Shown one piece after another: positions 17,272 to 26,449 of a stretch of 64,000 nucleotides of DNA. The translations under genes and the position numbers were made by a program. Numbering within the stretch: position 1 is the stretch's first letter; every line of letters starts with the position of its first letter. Source of the stretch: Mesorhizobium onobrychidis (lineage in GTDB: Bacteria; Pseudomonadota; Alphaproteobacteria; Rhizobiales; Rhizobiaceae). Under the pieces are notes generated by a model. That model ran no database searches. It saw only the letters and a list, made by a program, of their open reading frames with translations, and was not told the DNA's origin. The stretch spans positions 5,189,501-5,253,500 of the forward strand of contig NZ_CP062229.1 of the NCBI RefSeq assembly GCF_024707545.1, given 5' to 3'.

Positions 17272-17760
17272 ATGAACGAAACAACGAAGACCCCAAACCG
17301 AACCCCGGCGGGTGAAGCCTTGACCGATCTCATTCTCGGCCTGTTCAGGGTCAATAACCTGACTTTGACGTGGGGCGATCGGCTCGTGGCTCCGCTTGGG
17401 CTGACCAGCGCCCGTTGGCAGATCCTCGGCGCCATTGTCGCAGCCGAACGCCCGCAGCCGGTCGCGTGGCTCGCACGCGATCTCGGCGCCAACCGCCAGA
17501 ACGTGCAGCGCATCGTCAACGATTTGGCGAAGGAAGGGCTCGTCAGGTTCGAACCCAATCCGCATCACCGCCGCGCGCACCTTGTCGTGCTGACCGACAA
17601 GGGACAGCAGACCTATGACGCCGCGATCAGATTGTACGACCCACGTGTCAACACGCTTGCGGAGGGTTTTCCCATCGAAGACCTCGAAACGGCCGGCCGT
17701 GTCATGAAGGCGCTGCGGAAGAAATTCGAAGGAGAAGAAAATGCTGAAGAGCAGAGCTGA
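17272..17760 (+). CDS. MarR-family transcriptional regulator
   Basis: A 162-residue winged-helix repressor. The DNA-binding part shows LTSARWQILGAIVAAERPQP, VAWLARDLGANRQNVQRIVN (recognition helix) and the wing FEPNPHHRRAHLVVLTDKG, with dimerisation helices at both ends. MarR proteins release DNA on binding phenolic or oxidising ligands. Its own start lies 18 bases after a perfect palindrome shared with the divergent ABM gene, so autoregulation and control of that gene are likely. The last 20 bases overlap the start of a cytochrome b561 remnant, indicating that they once formed an operon. Confidence 0.9.
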   Translation: MNETTKTPNRTPAGEALTDLILGLFRVNNLTLTWGDRLVAPLGLTSARWQILGAIVAAERPQPVAWLARDLGANRQNVQRIVNDLAKEGLVRFEPNPHHRRAHLVVLTDKGQQTYDAAIRLYDPRVNTLAEGFPIEDLETAGRVMKALRKKFEGEENAEEQS

Positions 17761-18041
17761 TCGCTACGGCACGATAGCGATCTCAATTCACTGGCTGAGC
17801 GCCATACTGATTCTGGCTCTGCTAGGCTCCGGCTTTCAGGCAGCGAGGGGCATGGATGCGGCCACCAAGGCGGGTTTCCTCCGTGCGTCGTATGGTGGAG
17901 GCGGTTCGATCTGAAGCCGCTTCCGGTCAAGGGATCGCCTGGGTGGCAAGAGCGCATCGCACGCTGGGTACATGTCGCCTTCTACGTCGCCATTCTGGGT
18001 ATGGCTGCCAGCGGCGTCGGGATAGCCAACGCGGCAGCTTT
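17741..18041 (+). pseudogene. Cytochrome b561 gene remnant (internal loss and 3' truncation)
   Basis: From the ATG at 17741 the reading begins exactly like a cytochrome b561 (LKSRADRYGTIAISIHWLSA, then ILILALLGSGFQ), including the heme-ligand His of IHW, but stops after about 57 residues. A second homologous piece in another frame (FDLKPLPVKGSPGWQERIAR, then WVHVAFYVAILGMAAS) follows from about 17905, with the usual sequence between them missing. It then ends abruptly at the direct repeat at 18042. Intact proteins of this family are about 180 residues, bind two hemes and shuttle electrons or superoxide at the inner membrane. It overlaps the marR stop by 20 bases. Confidence 0.8.
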
Positions 18042-18492
18042 ACGCCTTGCGTTCCCAGCGCCGGTCAGTTGTCTGCTGCCAGTAGGTGACCGCGTGGCCG
18101 GCTTCCTTCATCGTCTTCCAGTGCGTGCGCGCCGCCTCGACCTGGGCCGCATCGTGGCCGTCGAACAGGAACACGGCGCGTTCATAGCCGACAAGTTCCG
18201 GCGGCACCGCGCCGTCGACCAGGAAGCGGATCTGCGCCTCGTTCGGATTGTCCTGGCCGGTGGTCAAAAGGATCGGCTGCTCGGTCGAATGGGATTCACG
18301 GTCCGTTGCATGCGCCAGGAAGGAATCGTCCCTGAAGATCCAAAGATGCTGGTCCAGCGCGTCGCGCCGCTCCTCGGTGCCGGTCTGCACCACGGCGCGC
18401 CAACCGCGATCGACGCTACGCTCGAGCAGGCCGGGCAGCGCATCCTCCAGCGTCGATTCGGTCAGGTGATAGAACAGGACGTCGGCCATCAT
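18040..18492 (-). CDS. holC: DNA polymerase III subunit chi
   Basis: A 150-residue HolC. The chi subunit joins the clamp-loader complex (through psi in well-studied species) and contacts single-stranded-DNA-binding protein. Features are the start DVLFYHLTESTLEDALPGLL, WRAVVQTGTEERRDALDQHLW, and the late NGDA-like region (here LVGYERAVFLFDGHDAAQVE) followed by WKTMKEAGH. Two ATGs in tandem (18492, 18489) are possible. The 3' end carries one copy of a 25-bp direct repeat. It lies 15 bases after pepA on the same strand, a conserved pairing in proteobacteria. Confidence 0.94.
   Translation of the reverse strand: MMADVLFYHLTESTLEDALPGLLERSVDRGWRAVVQTGTEERRDALDQHLWIFRDDSFLAHATDRESHSTEQPILLTTGQDNPNEAQIRFLVDGAVPPELVGYERAVFLFDGHDAAQVEAARTHWKTMKEAGHAVTYWQQTTDRRWERKA
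18042..18066. repeat. Right 25-bp direct repeat (holC 3' end)
   Basis: Identical to 16251-16275 and forming the last codons of the intact holC gene. Together with the left copy it brackets the DUF1772-ABM-MarR-b561 cassette. Confidence 0.85.
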
Positions 18493-18507
18493 CGCGCCTT
18501 GAAAGCC

Positions 18508-20019
18508 TCACCCCTCGTAGTTGTCGCGCACCAGCCGGTCGAGCAGCCTGACGCCGAAGCCGGAGGCCCATGACTGGTTGATCTCGCTGGACGGCGCGCC
18601 CATCGCGGTGCCGGCGATGTCGAGATGCGCCCAGGGCGTATCCTTGACGAAGCGCTGCAGGAACTGCGCCGCGATGATGGCGCCGCCATAGCGGCCGCCG
18701 ATGTTCTTCATGTCGGCATTTTTCGAATCGATCAGCTTGTCGTATTCGGTGCCGAGCGGCATTCGCCACACACGTTCCTGCGTCGCCTGCCCGGCGCTCG
18801 TCAGCCTGTTCGCCAATTCGTCATTGTTAGAGAACAGGCCAGCATAATGCTGGCCGAGCGCGACCATGGTGGCGCCGGTCAGCGTCGCCAGATTGACCAT
18901 GAATTTCGGCTGGAAGCGATCGTTGCAGTACCACAGCGCATCGGCCAGAACCAGACGGCCTTCGGCGTCGGTGTTGAGCACCTCGATGGTCTGGCCCGAC
19001 ATCGAGGTGACGATGTCGCCGGGGCGCTGCGCATGGCCGTCAACGGCATTTTCCACCAGCCCGATGACGCCGACGACGTTGGTCTTGGCCTTGCGGGCGG
19101 CCAGCGCGTGCATCAGCCCGGTCACGGCCGCCGCGCCGCCCATGTCGCCCTTCATATCCTCCATGCCGGAGGCCGTCTTTATCGAATTGCCGCCGGTGTC
19201 GAAAGTGACGCCTTTGCCGACGAAAGCAATCGGGCTGTCCTTGGCCTTGCCGCCGTTCCATCGCATGACGGCCAGGCGGGCGCCACGCGGCGAGCCTTGC
19301 GCGACGCCGAGCAGCGCGCCCATGCCGAGCTTCTTCATCTCCTTCTCGACCAGGATCTCGACCGTGACGCCGAGCGCTTCCAGTTCGTTGACGCGGGCGG
19401 CGAATTCCACTGGCCCGAGTATATTGGCCGGTTCGTTGACTAGATCGCGCGCCAGGAGCACCCCGTCGATCACTGCCGCCTCGTCGGCGAAGGCCTTTTT
19501 CGCCGCCGCCGGATCGGTGGTGTGGATCGTCACCTTGACCGGCTTTTTGGGCTCGGCCTTGTTGCCGTCGCGCTGGCCGTCGCCATTGTCCTTTTTCGTC
19601 TTGTACTTGTCGAAGGCATAGCTGCGCAGAAGGATGCCCGCGGCAAGTTGTGCCGCTTGCCTGCCGCCGACGTCAGCACCCGGCAGATCGAGCACGACGG
19701 CCACCTCTGTCGCCTTGCGCAAGGACGCAGCGATGGTGCCGCCAAGCTTGAGCCAGGCATGGTCGTCGAGCCCCGAGACCTTGCCGGCGCCGACCGCCAC
19801 CAGCCGGTCGAGCGATGTGCCCTCCGGCGCCAGCACTTCGACCAGGCCGGCGAATTTGCCGGAAAAGTCCGCCACCGGAAACGCCCGCTCCAGGGTCTTT
19901 GCCGGATCGCAAGCCTTTGCAGCGTCGCCGAGACCGCCATCGTTGGCCGCCAGCACGAAGACACTGCCCTTTTTGGGCGCTGCGAATTTGGCGAAGGCGA
20001 TCGAAGGTCTCGATGTCAT
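18508..20019 (-). CDS. pepA: Leucyl aminopeptidase
   Basis: A 503-residue M17 aminopeptidase that removes N-terminal residues from peptides using two metal ions. The catalytic C-terminal half has [16 protein letters not shown] with the metal ligands, [11 protein letters not shown], and the signature [18 protein letters not shown]; the N-terminal half is the less conserved regulatory domain. A Lys/Asp-rich insert ([15 protein letters not shown]) lies near residue 150. Of two tandem ATGs, 20019 is best spaced from AGGA; a frame reaching 20112 has no support. holC follows 15 bases downstream. Confidence 0.95.
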   Translation of the reverse strand: MTSRPSIAFAKFAAPKKGSVFVLAANDGGLGDAAKACDPAKTLERAFPVADFSGKFAGLVEVLAPEGTSLDRLVAVGAGKVSGLDDHAWLKLGGTIAASLRKATEVAVVLDLPGADVGGRQAAQLAAGILLRSYAFDKYKTKKDNGDGQRDGNKAEPKKPVKVTIHTTDPAAAKKAFADEAAVIDGVLLARDLVNEPANILGPVEFAARVNELEALGVTVEILVEKEMKKLGMGALLGVAQGSPRGARLAVMRWNGGKAKDSPIAFVGKGVTFDTGGNSIKTASGMEDMKGDMGGAAAVTGLMHALAARKAKTNVVGVIGLVENAVDGHAQRPGDIVTSMSGQTIEVLNTDAEGRLVLADALWYCNDRFQPKFMVNLATLTGATMVALGQHYAGLFSNNDELANRLTSAGQATQERVWRMPLGTEYDKLIDSKNADMKNIGGRYGGAIIAAQFLQRFVKDTPWAHLDIAGTAMGAPSSEINQSWASGFGVRLLDRLVRDNYEG

Positions 20020-20115
20020 CATGTCCTGCTTTCGGGAACGGCGTTGGGTTTTGGGAGAGTGCCTTGATGAAACTAGATATTTGGCTGTTTCCGACCGGAA
20101 GCACCACCCCAATTT

Positions 20116-20268
20116 TCAATCATCGCCCTGCCTGACGATCTGCTGTGTGATTGCGTTGGCCTGAATTCGGGCATTGGCGAAGCAACCGCGAATGCTTGGC
20201 CGCATGCCGGTAAACCACAGGCCGGGCAATTTCAGGTCCGTCTCGTCGCCGTTGCGGCCACGGCGGCC
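20116..20268 (-). pseudogene. C-terminal fragment of a flavin-dependent oxidoreductase
   Basis: The minus strand reads GDETDLKLPGLWFTGMRPSI, then RGCFANARIQANAITQQIV, and stops at 20116. This fits the C terminus of FAD/NAD(P)-binding oxidoreductases (GLWFTG, then the FAD-contacting helix). No coherent upstream part is found in any frame as far as 20580, so only a tail of about 50 residues remains. It lies directly upstream of pepA. It is identified by motif character only. Confidence 0.45.
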
Positions 20269-20580
20269 AGGACCGTGACCGGCGCGACATTTGGTCGTTT
20301 TCCGGCATTTGGCAAGACTTTGCCGGAATCCGATCCCATATGGCGGATGGAATCGATGGCGATTCGTCGCGGCACGGCCCCGCTTTCCTGCCGCAACGTG
20401 TTGTTAACCATTGATGTTCGCCCTTTCTTATCCATTGCCGCCGACACTCCGGCCCACCGGAAATATCGATGTGGGACGGGAACCAGATCGAACCGCCAAC
20501 GGACCGGTTGTACAGTCGTCGCCGGGCGACTACCTTGTCTGGAGGCATGATGCCGTTCGGCAAAATCGAGAAAAGCCTTC
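20269..20580. other. Leader region of lptF with a possible upstream mini-ORF
   Basis: About 310 bases with no gene recognised in the first 270. At 20541 a strong GGAGG precedes ATGATG (20547), opening a 15-codon reading (MMPFGKIEKSLHEGR) whose TGA (20592-20594) lies just inside lptF in another frame. Ribosomes finishing there could restart at the lptF ATG, or the true site may serve lptF directly. Confidence 0.4.
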
Positions 20581-21783
20581 ATGAAGGTCGTTGAACGCTA
20601 CATCATGCGTCGTGCGTTGGCGGTCTTCCTGGCGGCGCTCATCTGGACGCTGGCGATCGTGTGGACGACGCAGGTGCTCGCCCGCATCGACCTCGTCACC
20701 GACAGCGGGCAGTCGGCGCTGACCTTCTTCGAGGTCGCTGCGCTGATCATTCCGTCGATCGTCCCGATCGTCGTGCCTTTCGCCCTGGTGGTCGCGGTCG
20801 CCCAGACACTGAGCGCGATGAATTCCGATTCTGAGCTTGCCGTCTTGAACGCCGCGGGCGCTTCGCGCTGGACCATCGTCAGGCCGATCATGCTCCTGGC
20901 GCTGGCGGCCAGCGTCTTTTCGTTTGCCGTCGACAACGGCGTCGATCCCTATGCACGACAAAAAAACCGCGAACTGGTGGCGTCGTCGCGTGCCGATCTG
21001 TTGTCGCTGATCATCCAGGAAGGCACCTTCCGCAAGATCGACGACGGCCTGTTCCTGCAGATTGGCGAGCGGCTTCCGGACAACCGCCTTGGCGGCATCT
21101 TCGTCGCCGATTCGCGCGAAGAAGGCGCCAACCTCGTCTACTATGCCAAGACCGGCGCCATCATCGAAAACGGCGACGAGAAGGTGCTGATGATGAACGA
21201 TGGCGTCATTCATCGCGAAACGCTTGCCGGCGATCTTTCGGTCATCCGATTCACCTCCTATGCCTTCGACCTGTCCGCCTTCATGTCAGCCTCATCGGAC
21301 GTATTGCTCTTGCCGAAGGACCGGACGACCCAGTACCTGCTCAATCCCAGTCCGAACGACAAGATATTCCAGAAAAGGCCGAACAAGTACCTGGCCGAGC
21401 TCCACCAGCGTTTTTCCGAATGGTCCTATTCACTCGTCTTCGCGCTGATCGCGCTTGCGGTGGCGGGAGACGCGCGCTCCCATCGCGAGGCGCGCATTCA
21501 TCCGCTGATCACGTCGATCGCGATTGCGCTTTTCGTGCGCTGGCTCGGTTTCTTTGCCGCCGGCAAGGCCGACAACGTTCCGCAATACGGCTATATGGTC
21601 TACGGCGTTCCGATCGTGGCGTCCGCGGTCGCGACATGGTTCATCGTCTCCAACCGGACCATGGAACTGCCGGTCGCCTGGGCCGACTGGATGACGAATT
21701 TCGCCGGCCGCTTCAGTGACGGCTGGAGCGCCCTGAAGCTCCGCTTCACCAGGCGCGGCGCTTCTGGCCAAGGGGCCGGCTGA
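20581..21783 (+). CDS. lptF: LPS export ABC transporter permease LptF
   Basis: A 400-residue YjgP/YjgQ-family inner-membrane permease. With LptG and the LptB ATPase it extracts lipopolysaccharide from the inner membrane toward LptC-A-D. The N terminus MKVVERYIMRRALAVFLAAL is typical; transmembrane helices follow near 15-35, 55-80 and 100-120, then a periplasmic beta-jellyroll (about 130-250) and three more helices near the C terminus (WSYSLVFALIALAVAG onward). It is followed 16 bases later by lptG. Confidence 0.95.
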   Translation: MKVVERYIMRRALAVFLAALIWTLAIVWTTQVLARIDLVTDSGQSALTFFEVAALIIPSIVPIVVPFALVVAVAQTLSAMNSDSELAVLNAAGASRWTIVRPIMLLALAASVFSFAVDNGVDPYARQKNRELVASSRADLLSLIIQEGTFRKIDDGLFLQIGERLPDNRLGGIFVADSREEGANLVYYAKTGAIIENGDEKVLMMNDGVIHRETLAGDLSVIRFTSYAFDLSAFMSASSDVLLLPKDRTTQYLLNPSPNDKIFQKRPNKYLAELHQRFSEWSYSLVFALIALAVAGDARSHREARIHPLITSIAIALFVRWLGFFAAGKADNVPQYGYMVYGVPIVASAVATWFIVSNRTMELPVAWADWMTNFAGRFSDGWSALKLRFTRRGASGQGAG

Positions 21784-21799
21784 TGGGCTGGATACGCTA

Positions 21800-22882
21800 A
21801 TGGGCTGGACTCTGGGCAGATACTTCTTCTTCCGCTACGTGACGATCACCATCTGGTTCTTCATCGGCCTCCTGGCGCTTGTGTTCCTGATCGACTTCAC
21901 CGAACTTTCCGGCCGCACGACCGGCTTGCCGGGTTTCACCTACGGCACAGCGTTCGCCATTTCAGGGTTGCGAATGCCGATGATCATGCTGCAGACGGTG
22001 CCGTTCGTCGGCCTGTTCTCGGCGATGGCAACGCTGGTCTCGCTCAACCGCAGATATGAACTGGTGATCGCGCGTTCGGCCGGTGTGTCCGCATGGCAAT
22101 TCCTGCTGCCGTGCTGCATCGGGGCGCTGCTGTTCGGCGTGTTGTCGGTCGGCGTCATCAATCCGATCGCCGCGCATGCGTTTTCCTGGTCCGAAAAAAT
22201 TGAAACCCAGCTCCGCTCCGGCAAGTCGAACACCGTCTCGGCTGACGCCGAGCCCTGGATCCGGCAGAAAACCAGTTCCGGCGATACCATCATCGGCGCG
22301 CGCGCCATTCTCAATCAGGGCCTGGAGATGGCCGACGCCGTCTTCTTCGTCCTCAACCCGCAAGGCGACATCGTCGAACGCAAGGGCGCGGCGCACGCGT
22401 TTTTGCGGGACGGCTACTGGGAACTGCAGGACGTCAAGGTTTTCCGGGACGGCAACATCCAGTCGGTGGCAAGCGACCGGGTGCTGACCAATCTCAAGCC
22501 CGAATTCGTGCAAGAGCGGCTGGCGCGCCCGGAAACCATTCCTTTCTATGATCTGCCCGGCAAGATCGAGGTTGCCCGCTCCTTCGGCCTCAAGGCAAAT
22601 GCCTTTGCCATGCAGTTCGATTCGCTGGTGGCGCTGCCGTTCCTTCTCGTCGCCATGACGCTGATCGCCGCAACGGTGTCGATGCGATTTGCGAGGATGG
22701 GCCAATCCGCAACGATGATTCTGGGTGGCGTCCTCGCCGGGTTTCTGCTTTATGTCGTGACAGTGCTGGTCAAGGCATTCGGCGTGGCGGGATTCGTACC
22801 CACAGTCGTGGCTGCATGGGTTCCGGTTGTCGTGGCTATGTTCTTCGGGGTGACTTTCTTGCTGTACAAGGAAGACGGCTAG
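21800..22882 (+). CDS. lptG: LPS export ABC transporter permease LptG
   Basis: A 360-residue partner of LptF with the same topology: helices near 15-38, 60-85 and 100-125, a periplasmic beta-rich domain (about 130-250) and three C-terminal helices. The start MGWTLGRYFFFRYVTITIWF is standard. It is 16 bases after lptF. Its TAG stop shares one base with the GTG start of lptD, so all three are translated from one message. Confidence 0.95.
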   Translation: MGWTLGRYFFFRYVTITIWFFIGLLALVFLIDFTELSGRTTGLPGFTYGTAFAISGLRMPMIMLQTVPFVGLFSAMATLVSLNRRYELVIARSAGVSAWQFLLPCCIGALLFGVLSVGVINPIAAHAFSWSEKIETQLRSGKSNTVSADAEPWIRQKTSSGDTIIGARAILNQGLEMADAVFFVLNPQGDIVERKGAAHAFLRDGYWELQDVKVFRDGNIQSVASDRVLTNLKPEFVQERLARPETIPFYDLPGKIEVARSFGLKANAFAMQFDSLVALPFLLVAMTLIAATVSMRFARMGQSATMILGGVLAGFLLYVVTVLVKAFGVAGFVPTVVAAWVPVVVAMFFGVTFLLYKEDG

Positions 22883-25299
22883 TGAGGGGGGCGGTTTTAC
22901 GCATCCATAGGCAGGCCGGTTTGGCGCGCCTCTATGGGGCGAGCGCCTTGGCATGCCTGCTCGCTTGCGTCGTCCCGAATATCCCGGCTTTTGCCCAGGA
23001 TATCAGCGACATGGCAGCCGACGTTCCCGCCGGCTCGCAAATGCTGTTGGCGGCGGATACGCTGGTCTATGACAACGACAACCAGACAGTGACGGCCGTC
23101 GGCGGCGTGCAGATCGATTACGGCGGCAACCGCCTCGTCGCCCAGCGGGTCGAATACAATCGCAACACCAAACGCCTCGTCGCCAGCGGCAATGTCGAGG
23201 TCATCAACAGCGACGGCACCAAGATCTATTCGCAGCACGTCGACATCACCGACGATTTCGCCGACGGCTTCGTCAACGCGCTGCGTGTCGAAACCGTCGA
23301 CAAGGCTTATTTCGCCGCCGAAAGCGCGGAGCGCATGGGCGGCGTGCTGACGACGTTCCACAACGGCGTCTACACGGCCTGCGAGCCGTGCGAGGACCAG
23401 CCGGACAAAGCGCCGACCTGGCGCATCAAGGCCAGAAAGATCATCTGGAACGGCGAAAAGAAGACGGTTCGCTTCGAGAATTCGAATTTCGAGTTCTTCG
23501 GCTTTCCGCTCGCCTATCTGCCGGCCTTCGAGATTGCCGACCCGACCGTCAAGCGCAAGAGCGGCTTCCTGATCCCCGGCATCGCTTATAAGAGCGACCT
23601 CGGCATCGGTGTCAAAGTCCCCTATTATTTCGCGCTCTCACCAACCTACGACCTTACCGTCAGCGGCAGCGGCTATACCAAGCAGGGCTTTCTCGGCGAA
23701 GCCGAGTGGCGCCAGCGCTTCAACAACGGCCAGTACAGCCTGAAGATCGCCGGCATCCGGCAAGAGGATCCCGACGAGTTCATCGATGACGAAGGGCACA
23801 ATGTCGATTCGGGTGCGGCCGGCGACCCGAACGAGTTCCGCGGCATGATGGGCACCAAGGGCCAGTTCGCTATCAATCCGCGCTGGGACTTCGGCTGGGA
23901 TGTGCTGCTGCAGACCGACAAGAACTTCTCGCGCACTTACGCCATCGAAGGCTTCAACGACAGCGTGCATCGCTCCTCGATCTACCTGACCGGCCTCAAC
24001 GGCCGCAACTATTTCGACGTGCGCGCCATGCGCTTCGAGGTCCAGGAAGAGACACTCCCTGACGATCCGACCGCACTCGCCGGCAAGCAGCCCTGGGTGC
24101 TGCCCTCGCTCGACTACGCCTACATCCCCGACATGGCGGTGGGCGGCGGGCAATTGTCGTTCAATGTCAACGCGCAGGCCATCAGCCGCGACAGGCTGGA
24201 TACGGTCCTTGCCGATCAGAACAACGCTGCGTCCGTCATCAGAGTCCGCGGCATCGACGGCCAGTCGGGCCGTCTGACCGCTGGAGCGGAATGGAAGCGC
24301 ACCTTCACCACCGATGGCGGGCTGCTGCTGACGCCCCTGCTGGCGCTGCGCGGCGACGCCGGCTATGTCAACGCCTCTTCGGGATCGCTCAATGCCATCA
24401 ATCAGATGGCGTCCAACCTCGGCGTCGACGACGATATGCGATCGTCGCTCGCCCGCTTCATGGCAACCGCCGGGCTGGAAATGCGCTGGCCGGTGCTGTT
24501 CTCGTCGACCAGTTCCAGCCACATCTTCGAGCCGATGGCGCAGGTGTTCGTGCGTCCGAACGAGCAATATGTCGGCGGGCTCGCTGTTCCCAACGAGGAC
24601 GCGCAGAGCTTCGTCTTTGATGCCACGACATTGTTCGAGCGTGACAAGTTCTCCGGTTACGACCGCTTGGAAGGCGGCACGCGCGCCAATATCGGGCTGC
24701 GCTATTCCGGCGCCTATGACAATGGCTGGAGCACCAACGCGCTGTTCGGCCAATCCTACCAGCTTGACGGCCAGAACTCCTTCGCTGCGCCGGACCTGGT
24801 CAACGTCGGCGCCGATTCGGGCCTGGAGACCGAGACCTCCGATTATGTCGGCCTTGTCGGCTTCAATAGCCCCAGCGGGCTTTCCGGCTCAGTCAGCGGT
24901 CGTTTCGACGAGCAGAGCTTCGAGATTCGCCGCGCCGAGGTGAAGGCAGCCTATTCCGGCCTGCCGATTTCGTTCAGCGCCAAATACGCCTTCATCCAGG
25001 CTCAGCCGCTCTATGGCTTTACGACCGATCGTAACGAGGTCACGCTCGGCGCCTCGGCGCAACTTGCCGAGAACTGGCGTGTCTTCGGTACCGGCACCTA
25101 CGATCTCGAGCAAAGCGTCCTGGTCAAGGACGGGGTCGGCTTTGCCTATAGCGATTCATGTTTCACCTACTTGATGACATTCTCGGAATCCCGCGACCTG
25201 AGCACCAAGGAAGTGTCGCAGAACATCGGTTTCAACCTGTCGTTCCGCACGCTCGGCGATTTCGGCTCGACACAAAGCTCCTTCAACACTGTGCAGTAG
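22882..25299 (+). CDS. lptD: LPS-assembly outer-membrane protein LptD
   Basis: An 805-residue protein that inserts LPS into the outer leaflet with LptE. I choose the GTG at 22882, which overlaps the lptG stop and gives a proper signal peptide (RLYGASALACLLACVVPNIP, cleavage after AFA). Next comes an OstA/LptA-like beta-jellyroll (VYDNDNQTVTAVGGVQIDYG onward), a Cys pair (TACEPCED near residue 172), and a large C-terminal barrel with many aromatic strands. The length is usual for alphaproteobacterial LptD. surA follows after about 215 bases. Confidence 0.95.
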   Translation: MRGAVLRIHRQAGLARLYGASALACLLACVVPNIPAFAQDISDMAADVPAGSQMLLAADTLVYDNDNQTVTAVGGVQIDYGGNRLVAQRVEYNRNTKRLVASGNVEVINSDGTKIYSQHVDITDDFADGFVNALRVETVDKAYFAAESAERMGGVLTTFHNGVYTACEPCEDQPDKAPTWRIKARKIIWNGEKKTVRFENSNFEFFGFPLAYLPAFEIADPTVKRKSGFLIPGIAYKSDLGIGVKVPYYFALSPTYDLTVSGSGYTKQGFLGEAEWRQRFNNGQYSLKIAGIRQEDPDEFIDDEGHNVDSGAAGDPNEFRGMMGTKGQFAINPRWDFGWDVLLQTDKNFSRTYAIEGFNDSVHRSSIYLTGLNGRNYFDVRAMRFEVQEETLPDDPTALAGKQPWVLPSLDYAYIPDMAVGGGQLSFNVNAQAISRDRLDTVLADQNNAASVIRVRGIDGQSGRLTAGAEWKRTFTTDGGLLLTPLLALRGDAGYVNASSGSLNAINQMASNLGVDDDMRSSLARFMATAGLEMRWPVLFSSTSSSHIFEPMAQVFVRPNEQYVGGLAVPNEDAQSFVFDATTLFERDKFSGYDRLEGGTRANIGLRYSGAYDNGWSTNALFGQSYQLDGQNSFAAPDLVNVGADSGLETETSDYVGLVGFNSPSGLSGSVSGRFDEQSFEIRRAEVKAAYSGLPISFSAKYAFIQAQPLYGFTTDRNEVTLGASAQLAENWRVFGTGTYDLEQSVLVKDGVGFAYSDSCFTYLMTFSESRDLSTKEVSQNIGFNLSFRTLGDFGSTQSSFNTVQ

Positions 25300-25516
25300 C
25301 AGGCGCCTGGCTAATAACAGACGGGCGGAACGGGCGGCCGGCCAACGCATCGGCTGAAAAAGTCAAAGTGAAAAATTCAAACTGTTTGAGCGTGCGTCGT
25401 GCGTCAAAGTGGATGCACATCGCAGCCAACGACATCGTTTCGCCGCATAGGGCAGGCACGAGTTCCAGTTCCCTCAGAATGCGATAAAATTGGGCCGGAA
25501 CCGAGATAGGATTGGG

Positions 25517-26449
25517 ATGCTTTCGATGAGGAAATACCTCTTTTCGGCAGGGTTCGCGCTGCTGGTGGCGGCGACCTCAGCCTCGATCACCATGATGACG
25601 CCGCCGGCTTTCGCCAGCCAGATCAAATACGTCGTCAACAACGTACCGATCACCACTGGCGACATCCAGCATCGGGCTGCCTTCCTGCGCCTGCAGCGCA
25701 AGAAGGGCAATGCCGCCGAGGAAATGATCGAGCAGACGCTGCGCGTCGCCGAAGCCAAGCGTCTCGGCATCCGCATCAGCGACGCCCAGGTCGACGCCGC
25801 CTACCAGCGCTTTGCCACGACCAACAAGATGCAGCTCAAGCAACTCGATGGCGTCATGGCGCAGTCCGGCGTCGGCAAGGAGCATTTCAAGGAGTTCATC
25901 CGCTCCCAAATGGCCTGGAACCAGGCGCTGACCGCGCGCCATCGCTCAGAGAGCGGCGGCGCGTTGAGCGAGCAGGACGTGGTCAGGCGCATGCTCGACA
26001 ATGGCGGCACCAAGCCGACCGCCATGGAGTACATGCTGCAGCAGGTCATTTTCGTCGTGCCGGTGGCCGAGCGCAGCGCGACGCTGTCCAAGCGCAAGCG
26101 CGAGGCCGACGCCATGCGCGCCCGCTTCAACGGTTGCAACACCTCTCGCGAATTCGCCAAGGGCCTGATCGACGTCACCGTTCGCGATCTCGGCCGGATA
26201 CTGGCGCCGCAATTGCCGCCGGACTGGGCCGACCAGATCAAGGCCACCAAGGTCGGCGGCGCCACCCCCACGCGCGAAACAGACCGCGGTGTCGAGTTCA
26301 TCGGCATCTGCTCGTCGCGCGAAGTGTCCGACGACAAGGCCGCCCAGATGGTGTTCCAGAGCGAAGGCTCGAGTGGCAAGGACGCCGACGAGTTCTCCAC
26401 GAAATATGTCGAGGAGTTGCGGAAGAAAGCCCGCATCGTCGAGCGCTGA
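25517..26449 (+). CDS. surA: SurA-like periplasmic chaperone / peptidyl-prolyl isomerase
   Basis: A 310-residue SurA N-terminal-domain protein that escorts outer-membrane proteins such as LptD. A signal peptide (MRKYLFSAGFALLVAATSAS region, cleavage after AFA) precedes QIKYVVNNVPITTGDIQHRA, the canonical SurA opening. Two helices with KRLGIRISDAQVDAAYQRFA follow. The parvulin-like domain is weak: AMEYMLQQVIFVV in the middle aligns with SurA PPIase regions but lacks clear active-site residues, so it may be mainly a chaperone. The ATG at 25517 is preferred over 25526. Its stop overlaps the beginning of pdxA. Confidence 0.88.
   Translation: MLSMRKYLFSAGFALLVAATSASITMMTPPAFASQIKYVVNNVPITTGDIQHRAAFLRLQRKKGNAAEEMIEQTLRVAEAKRLGIRISDAQVDAAYQRFATTNKMQLKQLDGVMAQSGVGKEHFKEFIRSQMAWNQALTARHRSESGGALSEQDVVRRMLDNGGTKPTAMEYMLQQVIFVVPVAERSATLSKRKREADAMRARFNGCNTSREFAKGLIDVTVRDLGRILAPQLPPDWADQIKATKVGGATPTRETDRGVEFIGICSSREVSDDKAAQMVFQSEGSSGKDADEFSTKYVEELRKKARIVER

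Noticed and set aside
22816..22881. Upstream extension of lptD by 22 residues
   Set aside because: It overlaps lptG coding sequence and precedes the signal peptide; the GTG at 22882 is better.
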